This document shows, piece by piece, positions 54,604-64,000 of a stretch of DNA of 64,000 bases (positions within the stretch are counted from its first letter, which is position 1; each line of letters opens with the position of its first letter). The notes under the pieces were generated by a model. That model was given only the letters and a program-made list of their open reading frames with translations. It was not told the origin of the DNA and searched no databases. Origin of the DNA: Cupriavidus taiwanensis (lineage in GTDB: Bacteria; Pseudomonadota; Gammaproteobacteria; Burkholderiales; Burkholderiaceae); contig NZ_LT984803.1 in NCBI RefSeq assembly GCF_900250115.1, forward strand, positions 806,001-870,000, given 5' to 3'. Both the position numbers and the translations under genes were made by a program.

Positions 54604-55095
54604 TTACTGCGACAGTTCGCGGGCAGCCTCGACCTGGGCTTCGAAGAAGGTCTGGAAACTGATGGCCAGCCCCGCCATCAGCAGGCCAGTACCGATCAGC
54701 AGCGACAGGATTACCAGGATCACCACCGGCCAGCCCGAGCGCGTGGCTTTGCCGTGCGGGTTGAAGCGGGCGTCCCATTTGTCATCCGGGCGCAGCCCAT
54801 AGACGATGGCCGCCAGGAAGGCGCTGATGACGGAAATGCCGCCGGCCACGGCAAAGGTCCAGTTCAGTGCCGGGCCGCCCGCGCCGGTGGCCATCGAGGC
54901 CACGCCGATGGCGCCCGCCAGCAGCGCCAGCAGGTGCGCCCAGCCATACAGGTCGCGCAGGCCGCCCAGGTAGAAGCGGTGCGCGCCCAGGCTGCCGAAC
55001 AGGAAGGCCAGCGCCACCGTCAGCAGCTTCGATTTTCCGCGCACGGACGGCGCGGCGAGCGGAGAGGCGTGGCGGGCTGGCGTGGCTGCGGGCAT
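54604..55095 (-). CDS. TM2-domain membrane protein
   Basis: From ATG 55095 the protein has 163 residues. Residues 24-60 form the TM2 domain (LLTVALAFLFGSLGAHRFYLG, then a second helix LYGWAHLLALLAGAIGVA), followed by two further membrane segments at about 80-97 and 125-145. TM2 proteins are small membrane proteins of unknown role. The frame start at 55182 lacks a ribosome site. The 169 bases between this gene and 54435 show nothing I can name. Confidence 0.8.
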   Translation of the reverse strand: MPAATPARHASPLAAPSVRGKSKLLTVALAFLFGSLGAHRFYLGGLRDLYGWAHLLALLAGAIGVASMATGAGGPALNWTFAVAGGISVISAFLAAIVYGLRPDDKWDARFNPHGKATRSGWPVVILVILSLLIGTGLLMAGLAISFQTFFEAQVEAARELSQ

Positions 55096-55239
55096 GGTCG
55101 GAAAGAGAGTTTCGGGCCTCGGGTGCAGGCCGGCGTTGCGCCGGCACGGAAGGTGGCGGCACAAGGGTACCGGCCGGCCCACATTGTACGCCGGCAGTCA
55201 ACGCAAGGAAGGGAAGTGCGTCAAAAGGCGCCAGCGGCG

Positions 55240-55398
55240 CTAATGCCAGCCGCCGGCGATCAGGCCACGGATAAAGGCCGAAGCGTGCTCGCTGATGTGG
55301 GTTTCGCCGTAGAGAACCAGGGTCAGGATGCCCATGAACAGGATCGACAGCGATAGCTGGCCCGCGTGTTCGGCCAGGTCGCTAAGCAGGGGTGACAT
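55240..55398 (-). CDS. Small single-span membrane protein (52 residues)
   Basis: From ATG 55398 (GTGAGG upstream) the product begins MSPLLSDLAEHAGQLSLSIL and has one hydrophobic span (about residues 16-32), ending ASAFIRGLIAGGWH. The frame extends upstream to 55581 but composition there is non-coding in appearance. I recognise no family. The stretch 55399-55668 holds no other gene. Confidence 0.55.
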   Translation of the reverse strand: MSPLLSDLAEHAGQLSLSILFMGILTLVLYGETHISEHASAFIRGLIAGGWH

Positions 55399-55668
55399 GA
55401 CAAACCTCACAGAATTATTGTCATTCTGGAGGCTGCGCCCGGGCCGTCTTGGTCGGGTCCCGGCAGGAGGTGTCGGGCAGAGGCAGGTCAGTTCGATTGC
55501 CGTCCGCACATGACGGCACGCTGTGAGCCCCGGACAGCGCCGGGCGGCAGCCTGTGCGCGCGCCTGGAATCGGGCACACACTTAAGTAAAGACAGGCCGG
55601 GCGGGGGAGGAGTTCCGCAGCGAGGTGGCGGCGCGCGGTTTCAGCGCCGGGGACGGCGCCAGCGGCGC

Positions 55669-56064
55669 TCAGCGGCCGTTGTCGCGGCCGCGCGCCTGCC
55701 AGCCGGGACCTACCTGGCCCTCGCGCGGCTCGTTGCGGACGTCATTGGCGGCATTGCGTTCCTGGCCGCGGCCGCGGTTGTCGTCGCGGGCGCCGGCGAG
55801 CGCGGCGCGGCGGCCGCTGAGGCGGTCGTCGGCGCGGGCGCGCGCCTCCATGCGGTCGATCTGGGCCTGTACGTGTTCACGGCTTTCGGCGCGCACGCTG
55901 GCCATCTGCCAGCCATCGCCGGACTGGACCCGGTTGGGGCGGCCCTCGGAACGGACTTGTTGCCAGAACGCGACCTGGGCATGGCTGGCGGCTACCGCGC
56001 CGACCAGGCCCGAGGCCACCAGGATGCCAGCCACCAGGTCGCGCAGGAGAGAGCGGGTGAGCAT
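55669..56064 (-). CDS. Exported hypothetical protein
   Basis: The 131-residue protein has a signal peptide (LVAGILVASGLVGAVAASHA, cleavage before QVAFW) and a highly charged Arg/Asp/Glu-rich mature region of low complexity, likely disordered or coiled coil. It resembles no family I can name. Upstream GGGA lies ten bases before the ATG. Strongly GC-rich plus-strand frames cover the same bases and are judged shadows. Confidence 0.6.
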   Translation of the reverse strand: MLTRSLLRDLVAGILVASGLVGAVAASHAQVAFWQQVRSEGRPNRVQSGDGWQMASVRAESREHVQAQIDRMEARARADDRLSGRRAALAGARDDNRGRGQERNAANDVRNEPREGQVGPGWQARGRDNGR

Positions 56065-56185
56065 GCGGATTCCCAGGGTCCTGTCGCGCTGTGTTGCTGT
56101 TGGAAGATGGGTTCATGGTACGCATGGGGCATCGGGGCGCCTATGCCAATCCCGTTACCGGTGTAACGGATTGTTTCGCACGCAC

Positions 56186-56208
56186 AAAGCCCCGTCGGGC
56201 GGGGCTTT
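56186..56208 (-). terminator. Terminator after the sorbosone-dehydrogenase-like gene
   Basis: AAAGCCCCG, five-base loop, CGGGGCTTT; the A/T ends give short T-runs in both directions. Confidence 0.75.
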
Positions 56209-56217
56209 CAGGCGGAT

Positions 56218-57342
<1,125 letters not shown>

Positions 57343-57410
57343 GTGGGGCCTCCTGTCGCGGTTTTTGCCACGATGCCCGCGCCGCGTTCACGCGTCAACC
57401 ACCTAAGTGT

Positions 57411-57439
57411 TTGTTTGGCCTCGGGAATTGGGCTATACT
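57411..57439 (+). promoter_or_regulatory. Promoter of the rpsP-rimM-trmD-rplS operon
   Basis: TTGTTT (57411-57416), 17-base spacer, TATACT (57434-57439). Transcription would start near 57446, 49 bases before the rpsP ATG. Confidence 0.75.
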
Positions 57440-57494
57440 CTTACGTTTCGTGTTCGAACGCCCTTGAACACCCCGTTTTCTGAGGAATCATTCC

Positions 57495-57746
57495 ATGGTC
57501 GTTATCCGTCTGGCTCGCGGCGGCAGCAAGAAGCGCCCGTTCTTCAACATCGTCGCCACCGACTCGCGCAACCGTCGCGATGGTCGTTTCATTGAGCGCG
57601 TTGGTTTCTACAACCCGCTGGCAGCCGAAGGTGAAGAAGGCCTGCGCCTGTCGCAAGACCGCCTGACCTACTGGCAAGGCGTCGGCGCCCAGCTGTCGCC
57701 GACCGTTGCTCGCCTGGTCAAGCAAGGCGCCAAGGCTGCTGCCTGA
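57495..57746 (+). CDS. rpsP: 30S ribosomal protein S16
   Basis: The 83-residue protein starts [20 protein letters not shown] and has the family pattern [19 protein letters not shown] and [22 protein letters not shown]. It is an assembly protein of the small subunit. It leads the conserved four-gene operon for ribosome assembly and tRNA modification. Confidence 0.97.
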   Translation: MVVIRLARGGSKKRPFFNIVATDSRNRRDGRFIERVGFYNPLAAEGEEGLRLSQDRLTYWQGVGAQLSPTVARLVKQGAKAAA

Positions 57747-57810
57747 TTGCCACTTGCAACGCGCCCTGCCGTAACCGGCGGGGCGCGTTTGCATTGGACC
57801 ACGCGCACCC

Positions 57811-58491
57811 GTGACTGAGCGAAAGCAGGACGCCGGGCGGCCGACGCGGCCGCCGCTGAATCGGTCCATGAACCGGCCGCAAGGCGAGCCGGCCAAGGCG
57901 CTCAGGCTGCCCGCGGCGCTGCTGTATGCCGATCCGCTGCCGGAGGACCTGGTGGAGGTCGGCTATGTCAGCGCTGCCTATGGCATCCGTGGCTGGATCA
58001 AGGTCCAGCCGCATGCCGACGATGCGTCGGCGCTGCTGCATGCCCCCCGCTGGTGGCTGCTGAGCCCGCCGCAGGCGGGATTGGTGGCGGCCGAAGCGGC
58101 GCGGGCCGAGCCCGTCTGCGTGAAGATCGCGCAGTCGCGCGAGCATAGCGGCACGGTGGTGGCGCAGGCTGCCGGCGTGGCCGACCGCAATCTTGCGGAA
58201 GCGTTGCGTGGCCGTCGCGTGTGGATCCGGCGAGCGGATTTTCCGGCGCCGGAAGAAGATGAGTTCTATTGGGTCGACCTGATCGGCTGCAGCGTCAGCA
58301 ACGAGCAAGGCGAATTGCTGGGCGAAGTGTCCGGGCTGATCGACAACGGTGCCCACCAGATCCTGCAGGTTGCCTTCGTGCAGCCCGACGGCACGGCCGG
58401 CGAACGGCTGATTCCATTTGTCGACGCGTTCCTGCGCACGGTGGATACCGCGGGCAAGCGCATCGTGGTGGACTGGGGGCTCGATTACTGA
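57811..58491 (+). CDS. rimM: Ribosome maturation factor RimM
   Basis: The 226-residue protein has the N-terminal RimM domain ([20 protein letters not shown]), a conserved [12 protein letters not shown], and the C-terminal PRC barrel ([25 protein letters not shown]). It assists 16S processing and binds S19. A GTG start at 57811 gives a 40-residue polar leader; ATG 57868 is an alternative. Both are consistent with the family, which varies at the N terminus. Confidence 0.94.
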   Translation: MTERKQDAGRPTRPPLNRSMNRPQGEPAKALRLPAALLYADPLPEDLVEVGYVSAAYGIRGWIKVQPHADDASALLHAPRWWLLSPPQAGLVAAEAARAEPVCVKIAQSREHSGTVVAQAAGVADRNLAEALRGRRVWIRRADFPAPEEDEFYWVDLIGCSVSNEQGELLGEVSGLIDNGAHQILQVAFVQPDGTAGERLIPFVDAFLRTVDTAGKRIVVDWGLDY

Positions 58492-58544
58492 ACCGTGCCT
58501 GCGCAGGTGCAGGTTATGTGCGGAATAGGGAAGGGAGAGAGCGG

Positions 58545-59327
58545 ATGCAGTTCGACGTGATCACGCTGTTTCCCGACATGTTTCGCGCGCTGACCGACTG
58601 GGGCATTACCAGCCGGGCGGCCAAGCAGCAGCGGTATGCGTTGCGCAGCTGGAATCCGCGCGATTTCACCGTCGACAACTACCGCACCATCGATGACCGG
58701 CCCTATGGCGGCGGTCCCGGCATGGTGATGCTGGCCAAGCCGCTGGACGATGCGATCGATGCCGCGGTGGCGGCGCAGGCGCAGGCCGGCGTGCCGCAGC
58801 CGCATGTGGTGCTGATGTCGCCGCAGGGCAAGACGCTGACGCATGCCAAGGTCATGGAGCTGGCGCAGCGGCCGGGCCTGGTGTTGCTGTGCGGCAGGTA
58901 CGAGGCGATCGACCAGCGGCTGATCGACCGCCGCGTTGACGAGGAAATCAGCCTCGGCGATTTCGTGCTGTCGGGCGGCGAGTTGCCGGCGATGGCGCTG
59001 ATCGACGCGGTGGTGCGCCACCTGCCCGGCGTGCTGGGCGACGCGCAGTCGGCGGTGCAGGACAGTTTCGTCAATGGCCTGCTCGATTGCCCGCATTACA
59101 CCCGGCCGGAAGAATATGAAGGCGTGCGGGTTCCCGACATCCTGCTCGGGGGCCATCATGCCGAGATCGAAAAATGGCGGCGCCAGCAGGCGCTGGCCAA
59201 TACCGCGAGCAAGCGCCCCGACCTGATCGAGGCGGCCCGCGCGCAAGGTTTGCTGACCCGTGCCGACGAGAAATTCCTGTCGGAATGGGCGGTGAAGGAA
59301 GGGCGGGGGGAAACTCCCGCCAGGTAA
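58545..59327 (+). CDS. trmD: tRNA (guanine-N1)-methyltransferase
   Basis: The 260-residue SPOUT enzyme starts [20 protein letters not shown] and has [28 protein letters not shown], the trefoil-knot [19 protein letters not shown], and YTRPEEYEG. It methylates G37 of tRNAs to prevent frameshifting. AGGGAGAGAG precedes ATG 58545. An earlier frame start overlaps rimM and is rejected. Confidence 0.97.
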   Translation: MQFDVITLFPDMFRALTDWGITSRAAKQQRYALRSWNPRDFTVDNYRTIDDRPYGGGPGMVMLAKPLDDAIDAAVAAQAQAGVPQPHVVLMSPQGKTLTHAKVMELAQRPGLVLLCGRYEAIDQRLIDRRVDEEISLGDFVLSGGELPAMALIDAVVRHLPGVLGDAQSAVQDSFVNGLLDCPHYTRPEEYEGVRVPDILLGGHHAEIEKWRRQQALANTASKRPDLIEAARAQGLLTRADEKFLSEWAVKEGRGETPAR

Positions 59328-59401
59328 AACCCCATCCTCTGCCGGGGCCCGGGAAGTCCTGGGGCATACAACGCCGGCACGATGGTTACGGAGAAGAAAC
59401 G

Positions 59402-59794
59402 ATGAACCTCATCGAACAGATCGAGAAGGAAGAGATTGCGCGCCTTACCGCGAACAAGACCATCCCCGCATTCGCGCCCGGCGACACCGTCGTCGTCAGC
59501 GTCAACGTGGTGGAAGGTAACCGCAAGCGCGTGCAGGCCTACGAAGGCGTGGTGATTGCCAAGCGCAACCGCGGCCTGAACTCGTCCTTCATCGTGCGCA
59601 AGATCTCGTCGGGTGAAGGCGTGGAGCGTACGTTCCAGCTGTACTCGCCGCTGATCGCCGGCATCGAAGTGAAGCGCCGCGGCGACGTGCGTCGCGCCAA
59701 GCTGTACTACCTGCGCCAGCGTTCGGGCAAGTCCGCACGTATCAAGGAAAAGCTGGTGTCGAAGGCTGCTGTCGCCGCCAAGGCTGCGCAGTAA
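59402..59794 (+). CDS. rplS: 50S ribosomal protein L19
   Basis: The 130-residue protein shows [48 protein letters not shown] in short form, and [33 protein letters not shown], the L19 signature at the subunit interface. The start at 59402 is set by the strongly conserved N terminus. It ends the operon before a terminator. Confidence 0.97.
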   Translation: MNLIEQIEKEEIARLTANKTIPAFAPGDTVVVSVNVVEGNRKRVQAYEGVVIAKRNRGLNSSFIVRKISSGEGVERTFQLYSPLIAGIEVKRRGDVRRAKLYYLRQRSGKSARIKEKLVSKAAVAAKAAQ

Positions 59795-59839
59795 GCCGGG
59801 CATGCCGGCCGGGGCGACCCGGCCAGCGTTTCCTCAGGA

Positions 59840-59863
59840 AGGGCACCCCAGGGTGCCCTTTTT
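59840..59863 (+). terminator. Terminator of the rpsP operon
   Basis: AGGGCACC, loop CCAG, GGTGCCCT, then TTTTT. Confidence 0.88.
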
Positions 59864-59937
59864 GCATGGTCGCGCGGCTCTGCGGCCGCGCTTTGCTGCG
59901 GCGCCAGATCGCGCGCTTCTGTCATACTTGCGATGTT

Positions 59938-60618
59938 ATGCGTCCCGCCTTCGATCCCGAATCCCTTCCCGTCATCGATACCGACCTGCGCAATGGTGCG
60001 CTGAGCGCGCCGCGCCTGCAGGTGGACTTTATCCGCCACCGCTTCCAGGCCCCGCCGACGTGGGCGCCCGAGCTGACCGACGAGTCGCGGGTCTACGATC
60101 GCAGCCGCGGGCTGCGCGATGCCGCGGTGCTGGTGCCGCTGGTCGAGCGCAGCGATGGCCTGACGGTGCTGCTGACGCAGCGCAATGCCAACCTCAGCGC
60201 GCATGCCGGGCAGATCAGCTTCCCCGGCGGGCGGCAGGAGACGTGGGACGTCAACCGCATCGACACCGCGCTGCGCGAGACGGAAGAAGAAGTGGGGCTG
60301 GCACGCGACTATGTCGAGGTGCTGGGCGCGCTGCCGGACTACATCACCGGCACCGGCTTCCATGTGAGCCCGGTGGTGGGGCTGGTGCGCGATGGCTTCA
60401 CGCTGCGCCCCGACGCCTCGGAAGTGGCCGATGTCTTCGAAGTGCCGCTGGCCTTTCTGATGGACCCGTCGCACCACGAGCGGCGCCTGTTCCGCTGGGT
60501 CGACGGTGAACGCATGTTCTACGCCATGCCCTATCCGCGCGAGAACGGCGGCCAGCGCTTTATCTGGGGTGCCACCGCCGGCATGCTGCGCAACCTCTAC
60601 CACCTGCTGGCGGCCTGA
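59938..60618 (+). CDS. Nudix CoA pyrophosphatase
   Basis: The 226-residue hydrolase has the CoA-pyrophosphatase pattern LTQRNANLSAHAGQISFPGG and the Nudix box ending RETEEEVGL, followed by a long proline-rich region of CoA-type members (VPLAFLMDPSHHERR). It probably cleaves CoA derivatives to phosphopantetheine and adenosine 3',5'-bisphosphate. ATG 59938 starts the conserved protein; an upstream in-frame start lies just after the terminator. Confidence 0.9.
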   Translation: MRPAFDPESLPVIDTDLRNGALSAPRLQVDFIRHRFQAPPTWAPELTDESRVYDRSRGLRDAAVLVPLVERSDGLTVLLTQRNANLSAHAGQISFPGGRQETWDVNRIDTALRETEEEVGLARDYVEVLGALPDYITGTGFHVSPVVGLVRDGFTLRPDASEVADVFEVPLAFLMDPSHHERRLFRWVDGERMFYAMPYPRENGGQRFIWGATAGMLRNLYHLLAA

Positions 60619-60633
60619 GGCGCGCGGGAATCC

Positions 60634-61482
60634 TCAGGCGGCGGCCCGGTCCTTGCCGCCGATGCAGTGCGGGCAGCTCTTGCCGACCACATAGTGCGGG
60701 CTTTGCTGCTGCTCGGGCGTGACCACGGCGCGGCAGGCAAAGCACTGCTTGGGCCCGGCCGGCTCCAGGCTGGGGTTCAGCGCGGTGCGGTAGTCGAAGA
60801 CAAAACAGTCGCCGCGATAGTGGCTGCCGCCGACTTCCTCGAAATACTTCAGGATGCCGCCTTCGAGCTGGTAGACGCGCTCGATGCCGGCTTCCTGCAT
60901 ATGGATCGCGGCCTTCTCGCAGCGGATGCCGCCGGTGCAGAACGAGACCACGGTCTTGCCTGCCAGGTCTGCCTTATGCGCGGCGACGGCGTCGGGAAAC
61001 TCGCTGAACTTGGCGATGTCGTACTCGACCGCGTTCTCGAAGGTGCCGACCGCCACCTCGAAATCATTGCGCGTATCGAGCATCACCACCGGGCGGCCTT
61101 CGTCGTCGTGCCCCTGGTCCAGCCAGCGCTTCAGGTCCACCGGCCGCACCGACGGCGCGCGCCCCGCCTCGGGGCGGATCAGCGGCATCTTCATGGTGAT
61201 GATTTCCTTCTTGGCGCGCACCAGCATGCGCTTGAAGGGCTGGTGGTCCGACAGGCTTTCCTTGGGCGCGATATCGGCAAAGCGCGCATCGGCATGCAGC
61301 CAGGCCATGAAGTCGTCGATCGCGTCGCGCGGGCCGGCCAGGAACATATTGATGCCTTCCGGCGCGAGCAGGATCGTGCCCTTCAGGCCGGCCGCCTCGC
61401 AGCGCTCGCGCATGGCCGGGCGCAGGGTCTCGATGTCGTCCAGCGAGACAAACTTGTAAGCGGAAATATTGACGATCTGCAT
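60634..61482 (-). CDS. trhO: tRNA uridine(34) hydroxylase (rhodanese-like)
   Basis: The 282-residue protein starts [20 protein letters not shown] and has the rhodanese catalytic Cys182 in [14 protein letters not shown] (second Cys188), and a C-terminal zinc-type [12 protein letters not shown] pair. This matches TrhO (YceA/UPF0176), which hydroxylates U34 of certain tRNAs. The very long frame continuing to 63252 is antisense to dnaE and rejected. It lies beside the dnaE start, divergent from it. Confidence 0.92.
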   Translation of the reverse strand: MQIVNISAYKFVSLDDIETLRPAMRERCEAAGLKGTILLAPEGINMFLAGPRDAIDDFMAWLHADARFADIAPKESLSDHQPFKRMLVRAKKEIITMKMPLIRPEAGRAPSVRPVDLKRWLDQGHDDEGRPVVMLDTRNDFEVAVGTFENAVEYDIAKFSEFPDAVAAHKADLAGKTVVSFCTGGIRCEKAAIHMQEAGIERVYQLEGGILKYFEEVGGSHYRGDCFVFDYRTALNPSLEPAGPKQCFACRAVVTPEQQQSPHYVVGKSCPHCIGGKDRAAA

Positions 61483-61689
61483 GGGACCCTGCGGCGCCGC
61501 GGCGGCGTCCCGAGGGGCGCCGACTGCCTGCGATAACTGCCTGATTGGAAAGGCGAAATTATAGCCTGCGCGCAACCGCCGCGTGGCGCATTTCCGAGCA
61601 CGCCGATCAGCTTTGCGGCGCGCGCGGGCGCAGCCGCGGCGCGCAACATTGGCGGCATGCGGGCGGGCCGAGCCGGTACAATGTCGCCC

Positions 61690-64000
61690 ATGTCTGCACC
61701 CCGCTTCGTACACCTCCGCCTGCATTCCGAATACTCCATCGTCGACGGCATCGTCCGCCTCGATGATGCCGTCAAGGCCGCCGCCGCCGATGGCATGGGC
61801 GCGCTCGCCCTGACGGATCTTGCCAACGCCTTCGGGCTGATCCGCTACTACAAGGAAGCGCGCGGCAAGGGCGTGAAGCCGGTGGTCGGCGCCGACGTCT
61901 GGCTCACCAACGCCGAGGATCGCGACAAGCCCACGCGCCTGCTGCTGCTGGTGCAGGATCGCCGCGGTTACCTGAACCTGTGCATGCTGCTGTCGCGCGC
62001 GTGGCTGGGCAACCAGCACCGCGGCCGCGCCGAGATCGACCCGGCCTGGTTCCAGGAGCCGGGCGAAGACGACCTGCCGTTGGCCACTGGCCTGATCGCG
62101 CTGTCGGGCGCGATGGGTGGCGATATCGGCATGGCGCTCGCCAACGGCAACGCTGAAGGCGCGCGCCGCGCCGCGCAGCACTGGGCGTCGGTGTTCCCGC
62201 AGCGCTTCTATGTCGAACTGCAGCGTGCCGGCCATGCCGGCACCGATGCCTACGTGCAGCAGGCCGTGCAACTGGCGGCCGAGCTGCAGTTGCCGGTGGT
62301 GGCCACGCACCCGGTGCAGTTCATGACGCCGGACGACTACACCGCGCACGAGGCGCGCGTGTGCATCGCCGAGGGCGAGCTGCTGGCCAACCCGCGCCGC
62401 ACCCGGCGCTTCACCACCGACCAGTACTTCAAGACCCAGGACGAGATGTGCGCGCTGTTCGCGGATATCCCCTCGGCGCTGGAGAACGCGGTCGAGATCG
62501 CGCGCCGCTGCAACCTGACGCTGGAGCTGGGCAAGCCCCGCCTGCCGCTGTTCCCGACGCCGGACGGGATGTCGCTCGACGACTACCTGGTGTTCATGGC
62601 CAAGGAGGGCCTGGAGAAGCGCCTGGCGGTGCTGTTCCCGGACGAGGCGGTGCGCGAGTCGAAGCGCCCGGAATACTACGCGCGGCTGGAGTTCGAGACC
62701 GGCACCATCATCAAGATGGGCTTCCCCGGCTACTTCCTGATCGTGGCGGACTTTATCAACTGGGCCAAGAACAACGGCGTGCCGGTCGGTCCGGGCCGCG
62801 GCTCCGGCGCCGGTTCGCTGGTGGCGTATGCGCTCGGCATTACCGACCTGGATCCGCTCAAGTACGCGCTGCTGTTCGAGCGTTTCCTGAACCCGGAACG
62901 GGTGTCGATGCCCGACTTCGACATCGACTTCTGCCAGCACGGCCGCGATCGCGTGATCACCTACGTGAAGGAGAAGTACGGCAAGGACGCGGTGTCGCAG
63001 ATCGCCACCTTCGGCACCATGGCGGCCAAGGCCGCGGTGCGCGACGTAGGCCGCGTGCTCGACCTCGGCTACGGCTTTGTCGACGGCATCGCCAAGCTGA
63101 TCCCGTTCAAGCCGGGCAAGCTGGTCACCATCGAAGAGGCGAAGAAGGAAGAGCCGCTGCTGACCGAGCGCGAGCGCAACGAGGAAGAAGTGCGCCAGCT
63201 GCTGGAGCTGGCGCAGCGTGTCGAGGGCATGACCCGCAACGTCGGCATGCACGCCGGCGGCGTGCTGATCGCGCCCGGCCGGCTGACCGATTTCTGCCCG
63301 CTGTACACGCAGGGCGCGCAGAACGACGGCATGAGCGGCGTGGTCAGCCAGTACGACAAGGACGACGTCGAGGCCGCCGGCCTGGTCAAGTTCGACTTCC
63401 TGGGCCTGACCACGCTAACCATCCTGGACTGGGCCGAGCGCTATATCCGTCGCCTCGACCCGAGCAAGGCCGACTGGAACTGCAGCCAGATCCCGCTCGC
63501 CGACGGGCCCGCCTTCGACATCCTGAAGACCGCCAACACGGTCGCCGTGTTCCAGCTGGAAAGCCGCGGCATGCAGGGCATGTTGAAGGACGCCAAGCCT
63601 GACCGCTTCGAGGACATCATCGCGCTGGTGGCGCTGTACCGCCCGGGCCCGATGGACCTGATCCCCAGCTTCTGCGCGCGCAAGCACGGCCGCGAGAAGG
63701 TCGAGTATCCCGATCCGCGCGTCGAGCCCGTCCTGAAAGAGACCTACGGCATCATGGTCTACCAGGAGCAGGTGATGCAGATGGCGCAGATCATCGGCGG
63801 CTACTCGCTCGGCGGCGCCGACCTGCTGCGCCGCGCCATGGGCAAGAAGAAGCCCGAGGAAATGGCGCAGCACCGCGTGATGTTCCGCGAGGGCGCCGAC
63901 AAGAACGGGTTGTCCGCGCAGCAGGCCGACGACATCTTCGACCTGATGGAGAAGTTCGCCGGCTACGGCTTCAACAAGTCGCACGCGGCCGCCTATGCGC
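61690..64000 (+). CDS. dnaE: DNA polymerase III alpha subunit, 5' part (truncated by window end)
   Basis: An open frame runs from ATG 61690 (or ATG 61681) to the window end, about 770 residues. The N-terminal PHP domain shows [14 protein letters not shown] and [11 protein letters not shown]; the palm contains [16 protein letters not shown] with the catalytic Asp residues and [21 protein letters not shown] just before. [10 protein letters not shown] at the end is a conserved element of the finger/palm region. DnaE alpha is about 1160 residues, so some 390 are missing on the right. It is the replicative polymerase; the GAGSL and [13 protein letters not shown] motifs exclude DnaE2 (ImuC) only weakly. 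Confidence 0.95.
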   Translation, partial: MSAPRFVHLRLHSEYSIVDGIVRLDDAVKAAAADGMGALALTDLANAFGLIRYYKEARGKGVKPVVGADVWLTNAEDRDKPTRLLLLVQDRRGYLNLCMLLSRAWLGNQHRGRAEIDPAWFQEPGEDDLPLATGLIALSGAMGGDIGMALANGNAEGARRAAQHWASVFPQRFYVELQRAGHAGTDAYVQQAVQLAAELQLPVVATHPVQFMTPDDYTAHEARVCIAEGELLANPRRTRRFTTDQYFKTQDEMCALFADIPSALENAVEIARRCNLTLELGKPRLPLFPTPDGMSLDDYLVFMAKEGLEKRLAVLFPDEAVRESKRPEYYARLEFETGTIIKMGFPGYFLIVADFINWAKNNGVPVGPGRGSGAGSLVAYALGITDLDPLKYALLFERFLNPERVSMPDFDIDFCQHGRDRVITYVKEKYGKDAVSQIATFGTMAAKAAVRDVGRVLDLGYGFVDGIAKLIPFKPGKLVTIEEAKKEEPLLTERERNEEEVRQLLELAQRVEGMTRNVGMHAGGVLIAPGRLTDFCPLYTQGAQNDGMSGVVSQYDKDDVEAAGLVKFDFLGLTTLTILDWAERYIRRLDPSKADWNCSQIPLADGPAFDILKTANTVAVFQLESRGMQGMLKDAKPDRFEDIIALVALYRPGPMDLIPSFCARKHGREKVEYPDPRVEPVLKETYGIMVYQEQVMQMAQIIGGYSLGGADLLRRAMGKKKPEEMAQHRVMFREGADKNGLSAQQADDIFDLMEKFAGYGFNKSHAAAYA

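Noticed and set aside
60634..63252. An 872-codon minus-strand frame ending in the trhO sequence
   Set aside because: The extra N-terminal part is antisense to dnaE; the conserved TrhO start is at 61482.

Overview
The window is a stretch of a high-GC betaproteobacterial chromosome, most likely Cupriavidus or a close Ralstonia relative. This rests on the tmRNA tag (ANDERYALAA), the gph-ubiG-ompA-gyrA-serC-pheA-hisC-tyrA-aroA-cmk-rpsA-ihfB gene order, and the strong GC bias at third codon positions. No database search was possible, so the genus is an inference.

Positions 1 to about 17160 are the right part of a contractile-tail (Mu-like baseplate) prophage: tape measure, tail hub and baseplate genes, two tail-fibre candidates, a small fibre-linked gene, a large glycosyltransferase on the opposite strand, then a lysis cassette (holin, GH19 endolysin, a DUF6527-like gene, Rz with nested Rz1). 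The prophage ends with a compact SOS-type module: a near-perfect LexA box lies between a leftward pair (unknown protein plus a minimal 204-residue ATP-dependent ligase) and a rightward 81-residue protein. After a short stretch full of inverted repeats comes the tmRNA gene (ssrA, minus strand), whose CCA end marks the probable attachment site. Integrase, head genes and the other att site must lie left of position 1 if the prophage is complete.

Positions 17161 to 33000 carry ssrA, gph, ubiG and ompA on the minus strand, then gyrA and the conserved serC-pheA-hisC-tyrA-aroA-cmk-rpsA-ihfB supra-operon, which links serine and aromatic amino acid synthesis to translation. A DUF2061 gene is tucked antisense behind aroA under a promoter covered by a Fur-box-like sequence. 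Positions 33285 to 38335 form an envelope block: lapA, lapB, UDP-glucose dehydrogenase, heptose kinase and heptose epimerase.

Positions 38500 to 51042 hold a ComEA-like protein, an NCS2 permease, cysM, mltB (convergent), a deacetylase-family gene, a crotonase, the methionine importer metNIQ behind an attenuator-like terminator, and etfBA plus an acyl-CoA dehydrogenase. Positions 51130 to 57342 hold dadA with a divergent Lrp-type regulator, a radical SAM protein, several small membrane or exported proteins, and a sorbosone-dehydrogenase-like protein. Positions 57411 to 64000 hold the rpsP-rimM-trmD-rplS operon behind a clear sigma70 promoter, a Nudix CoA pyrophosphatase, trhO, and the 5' part of dnaE, cut by the window end. 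No CRISPR array, rRNA gene, ordinary tRNA gene or insertion sequence was seen.
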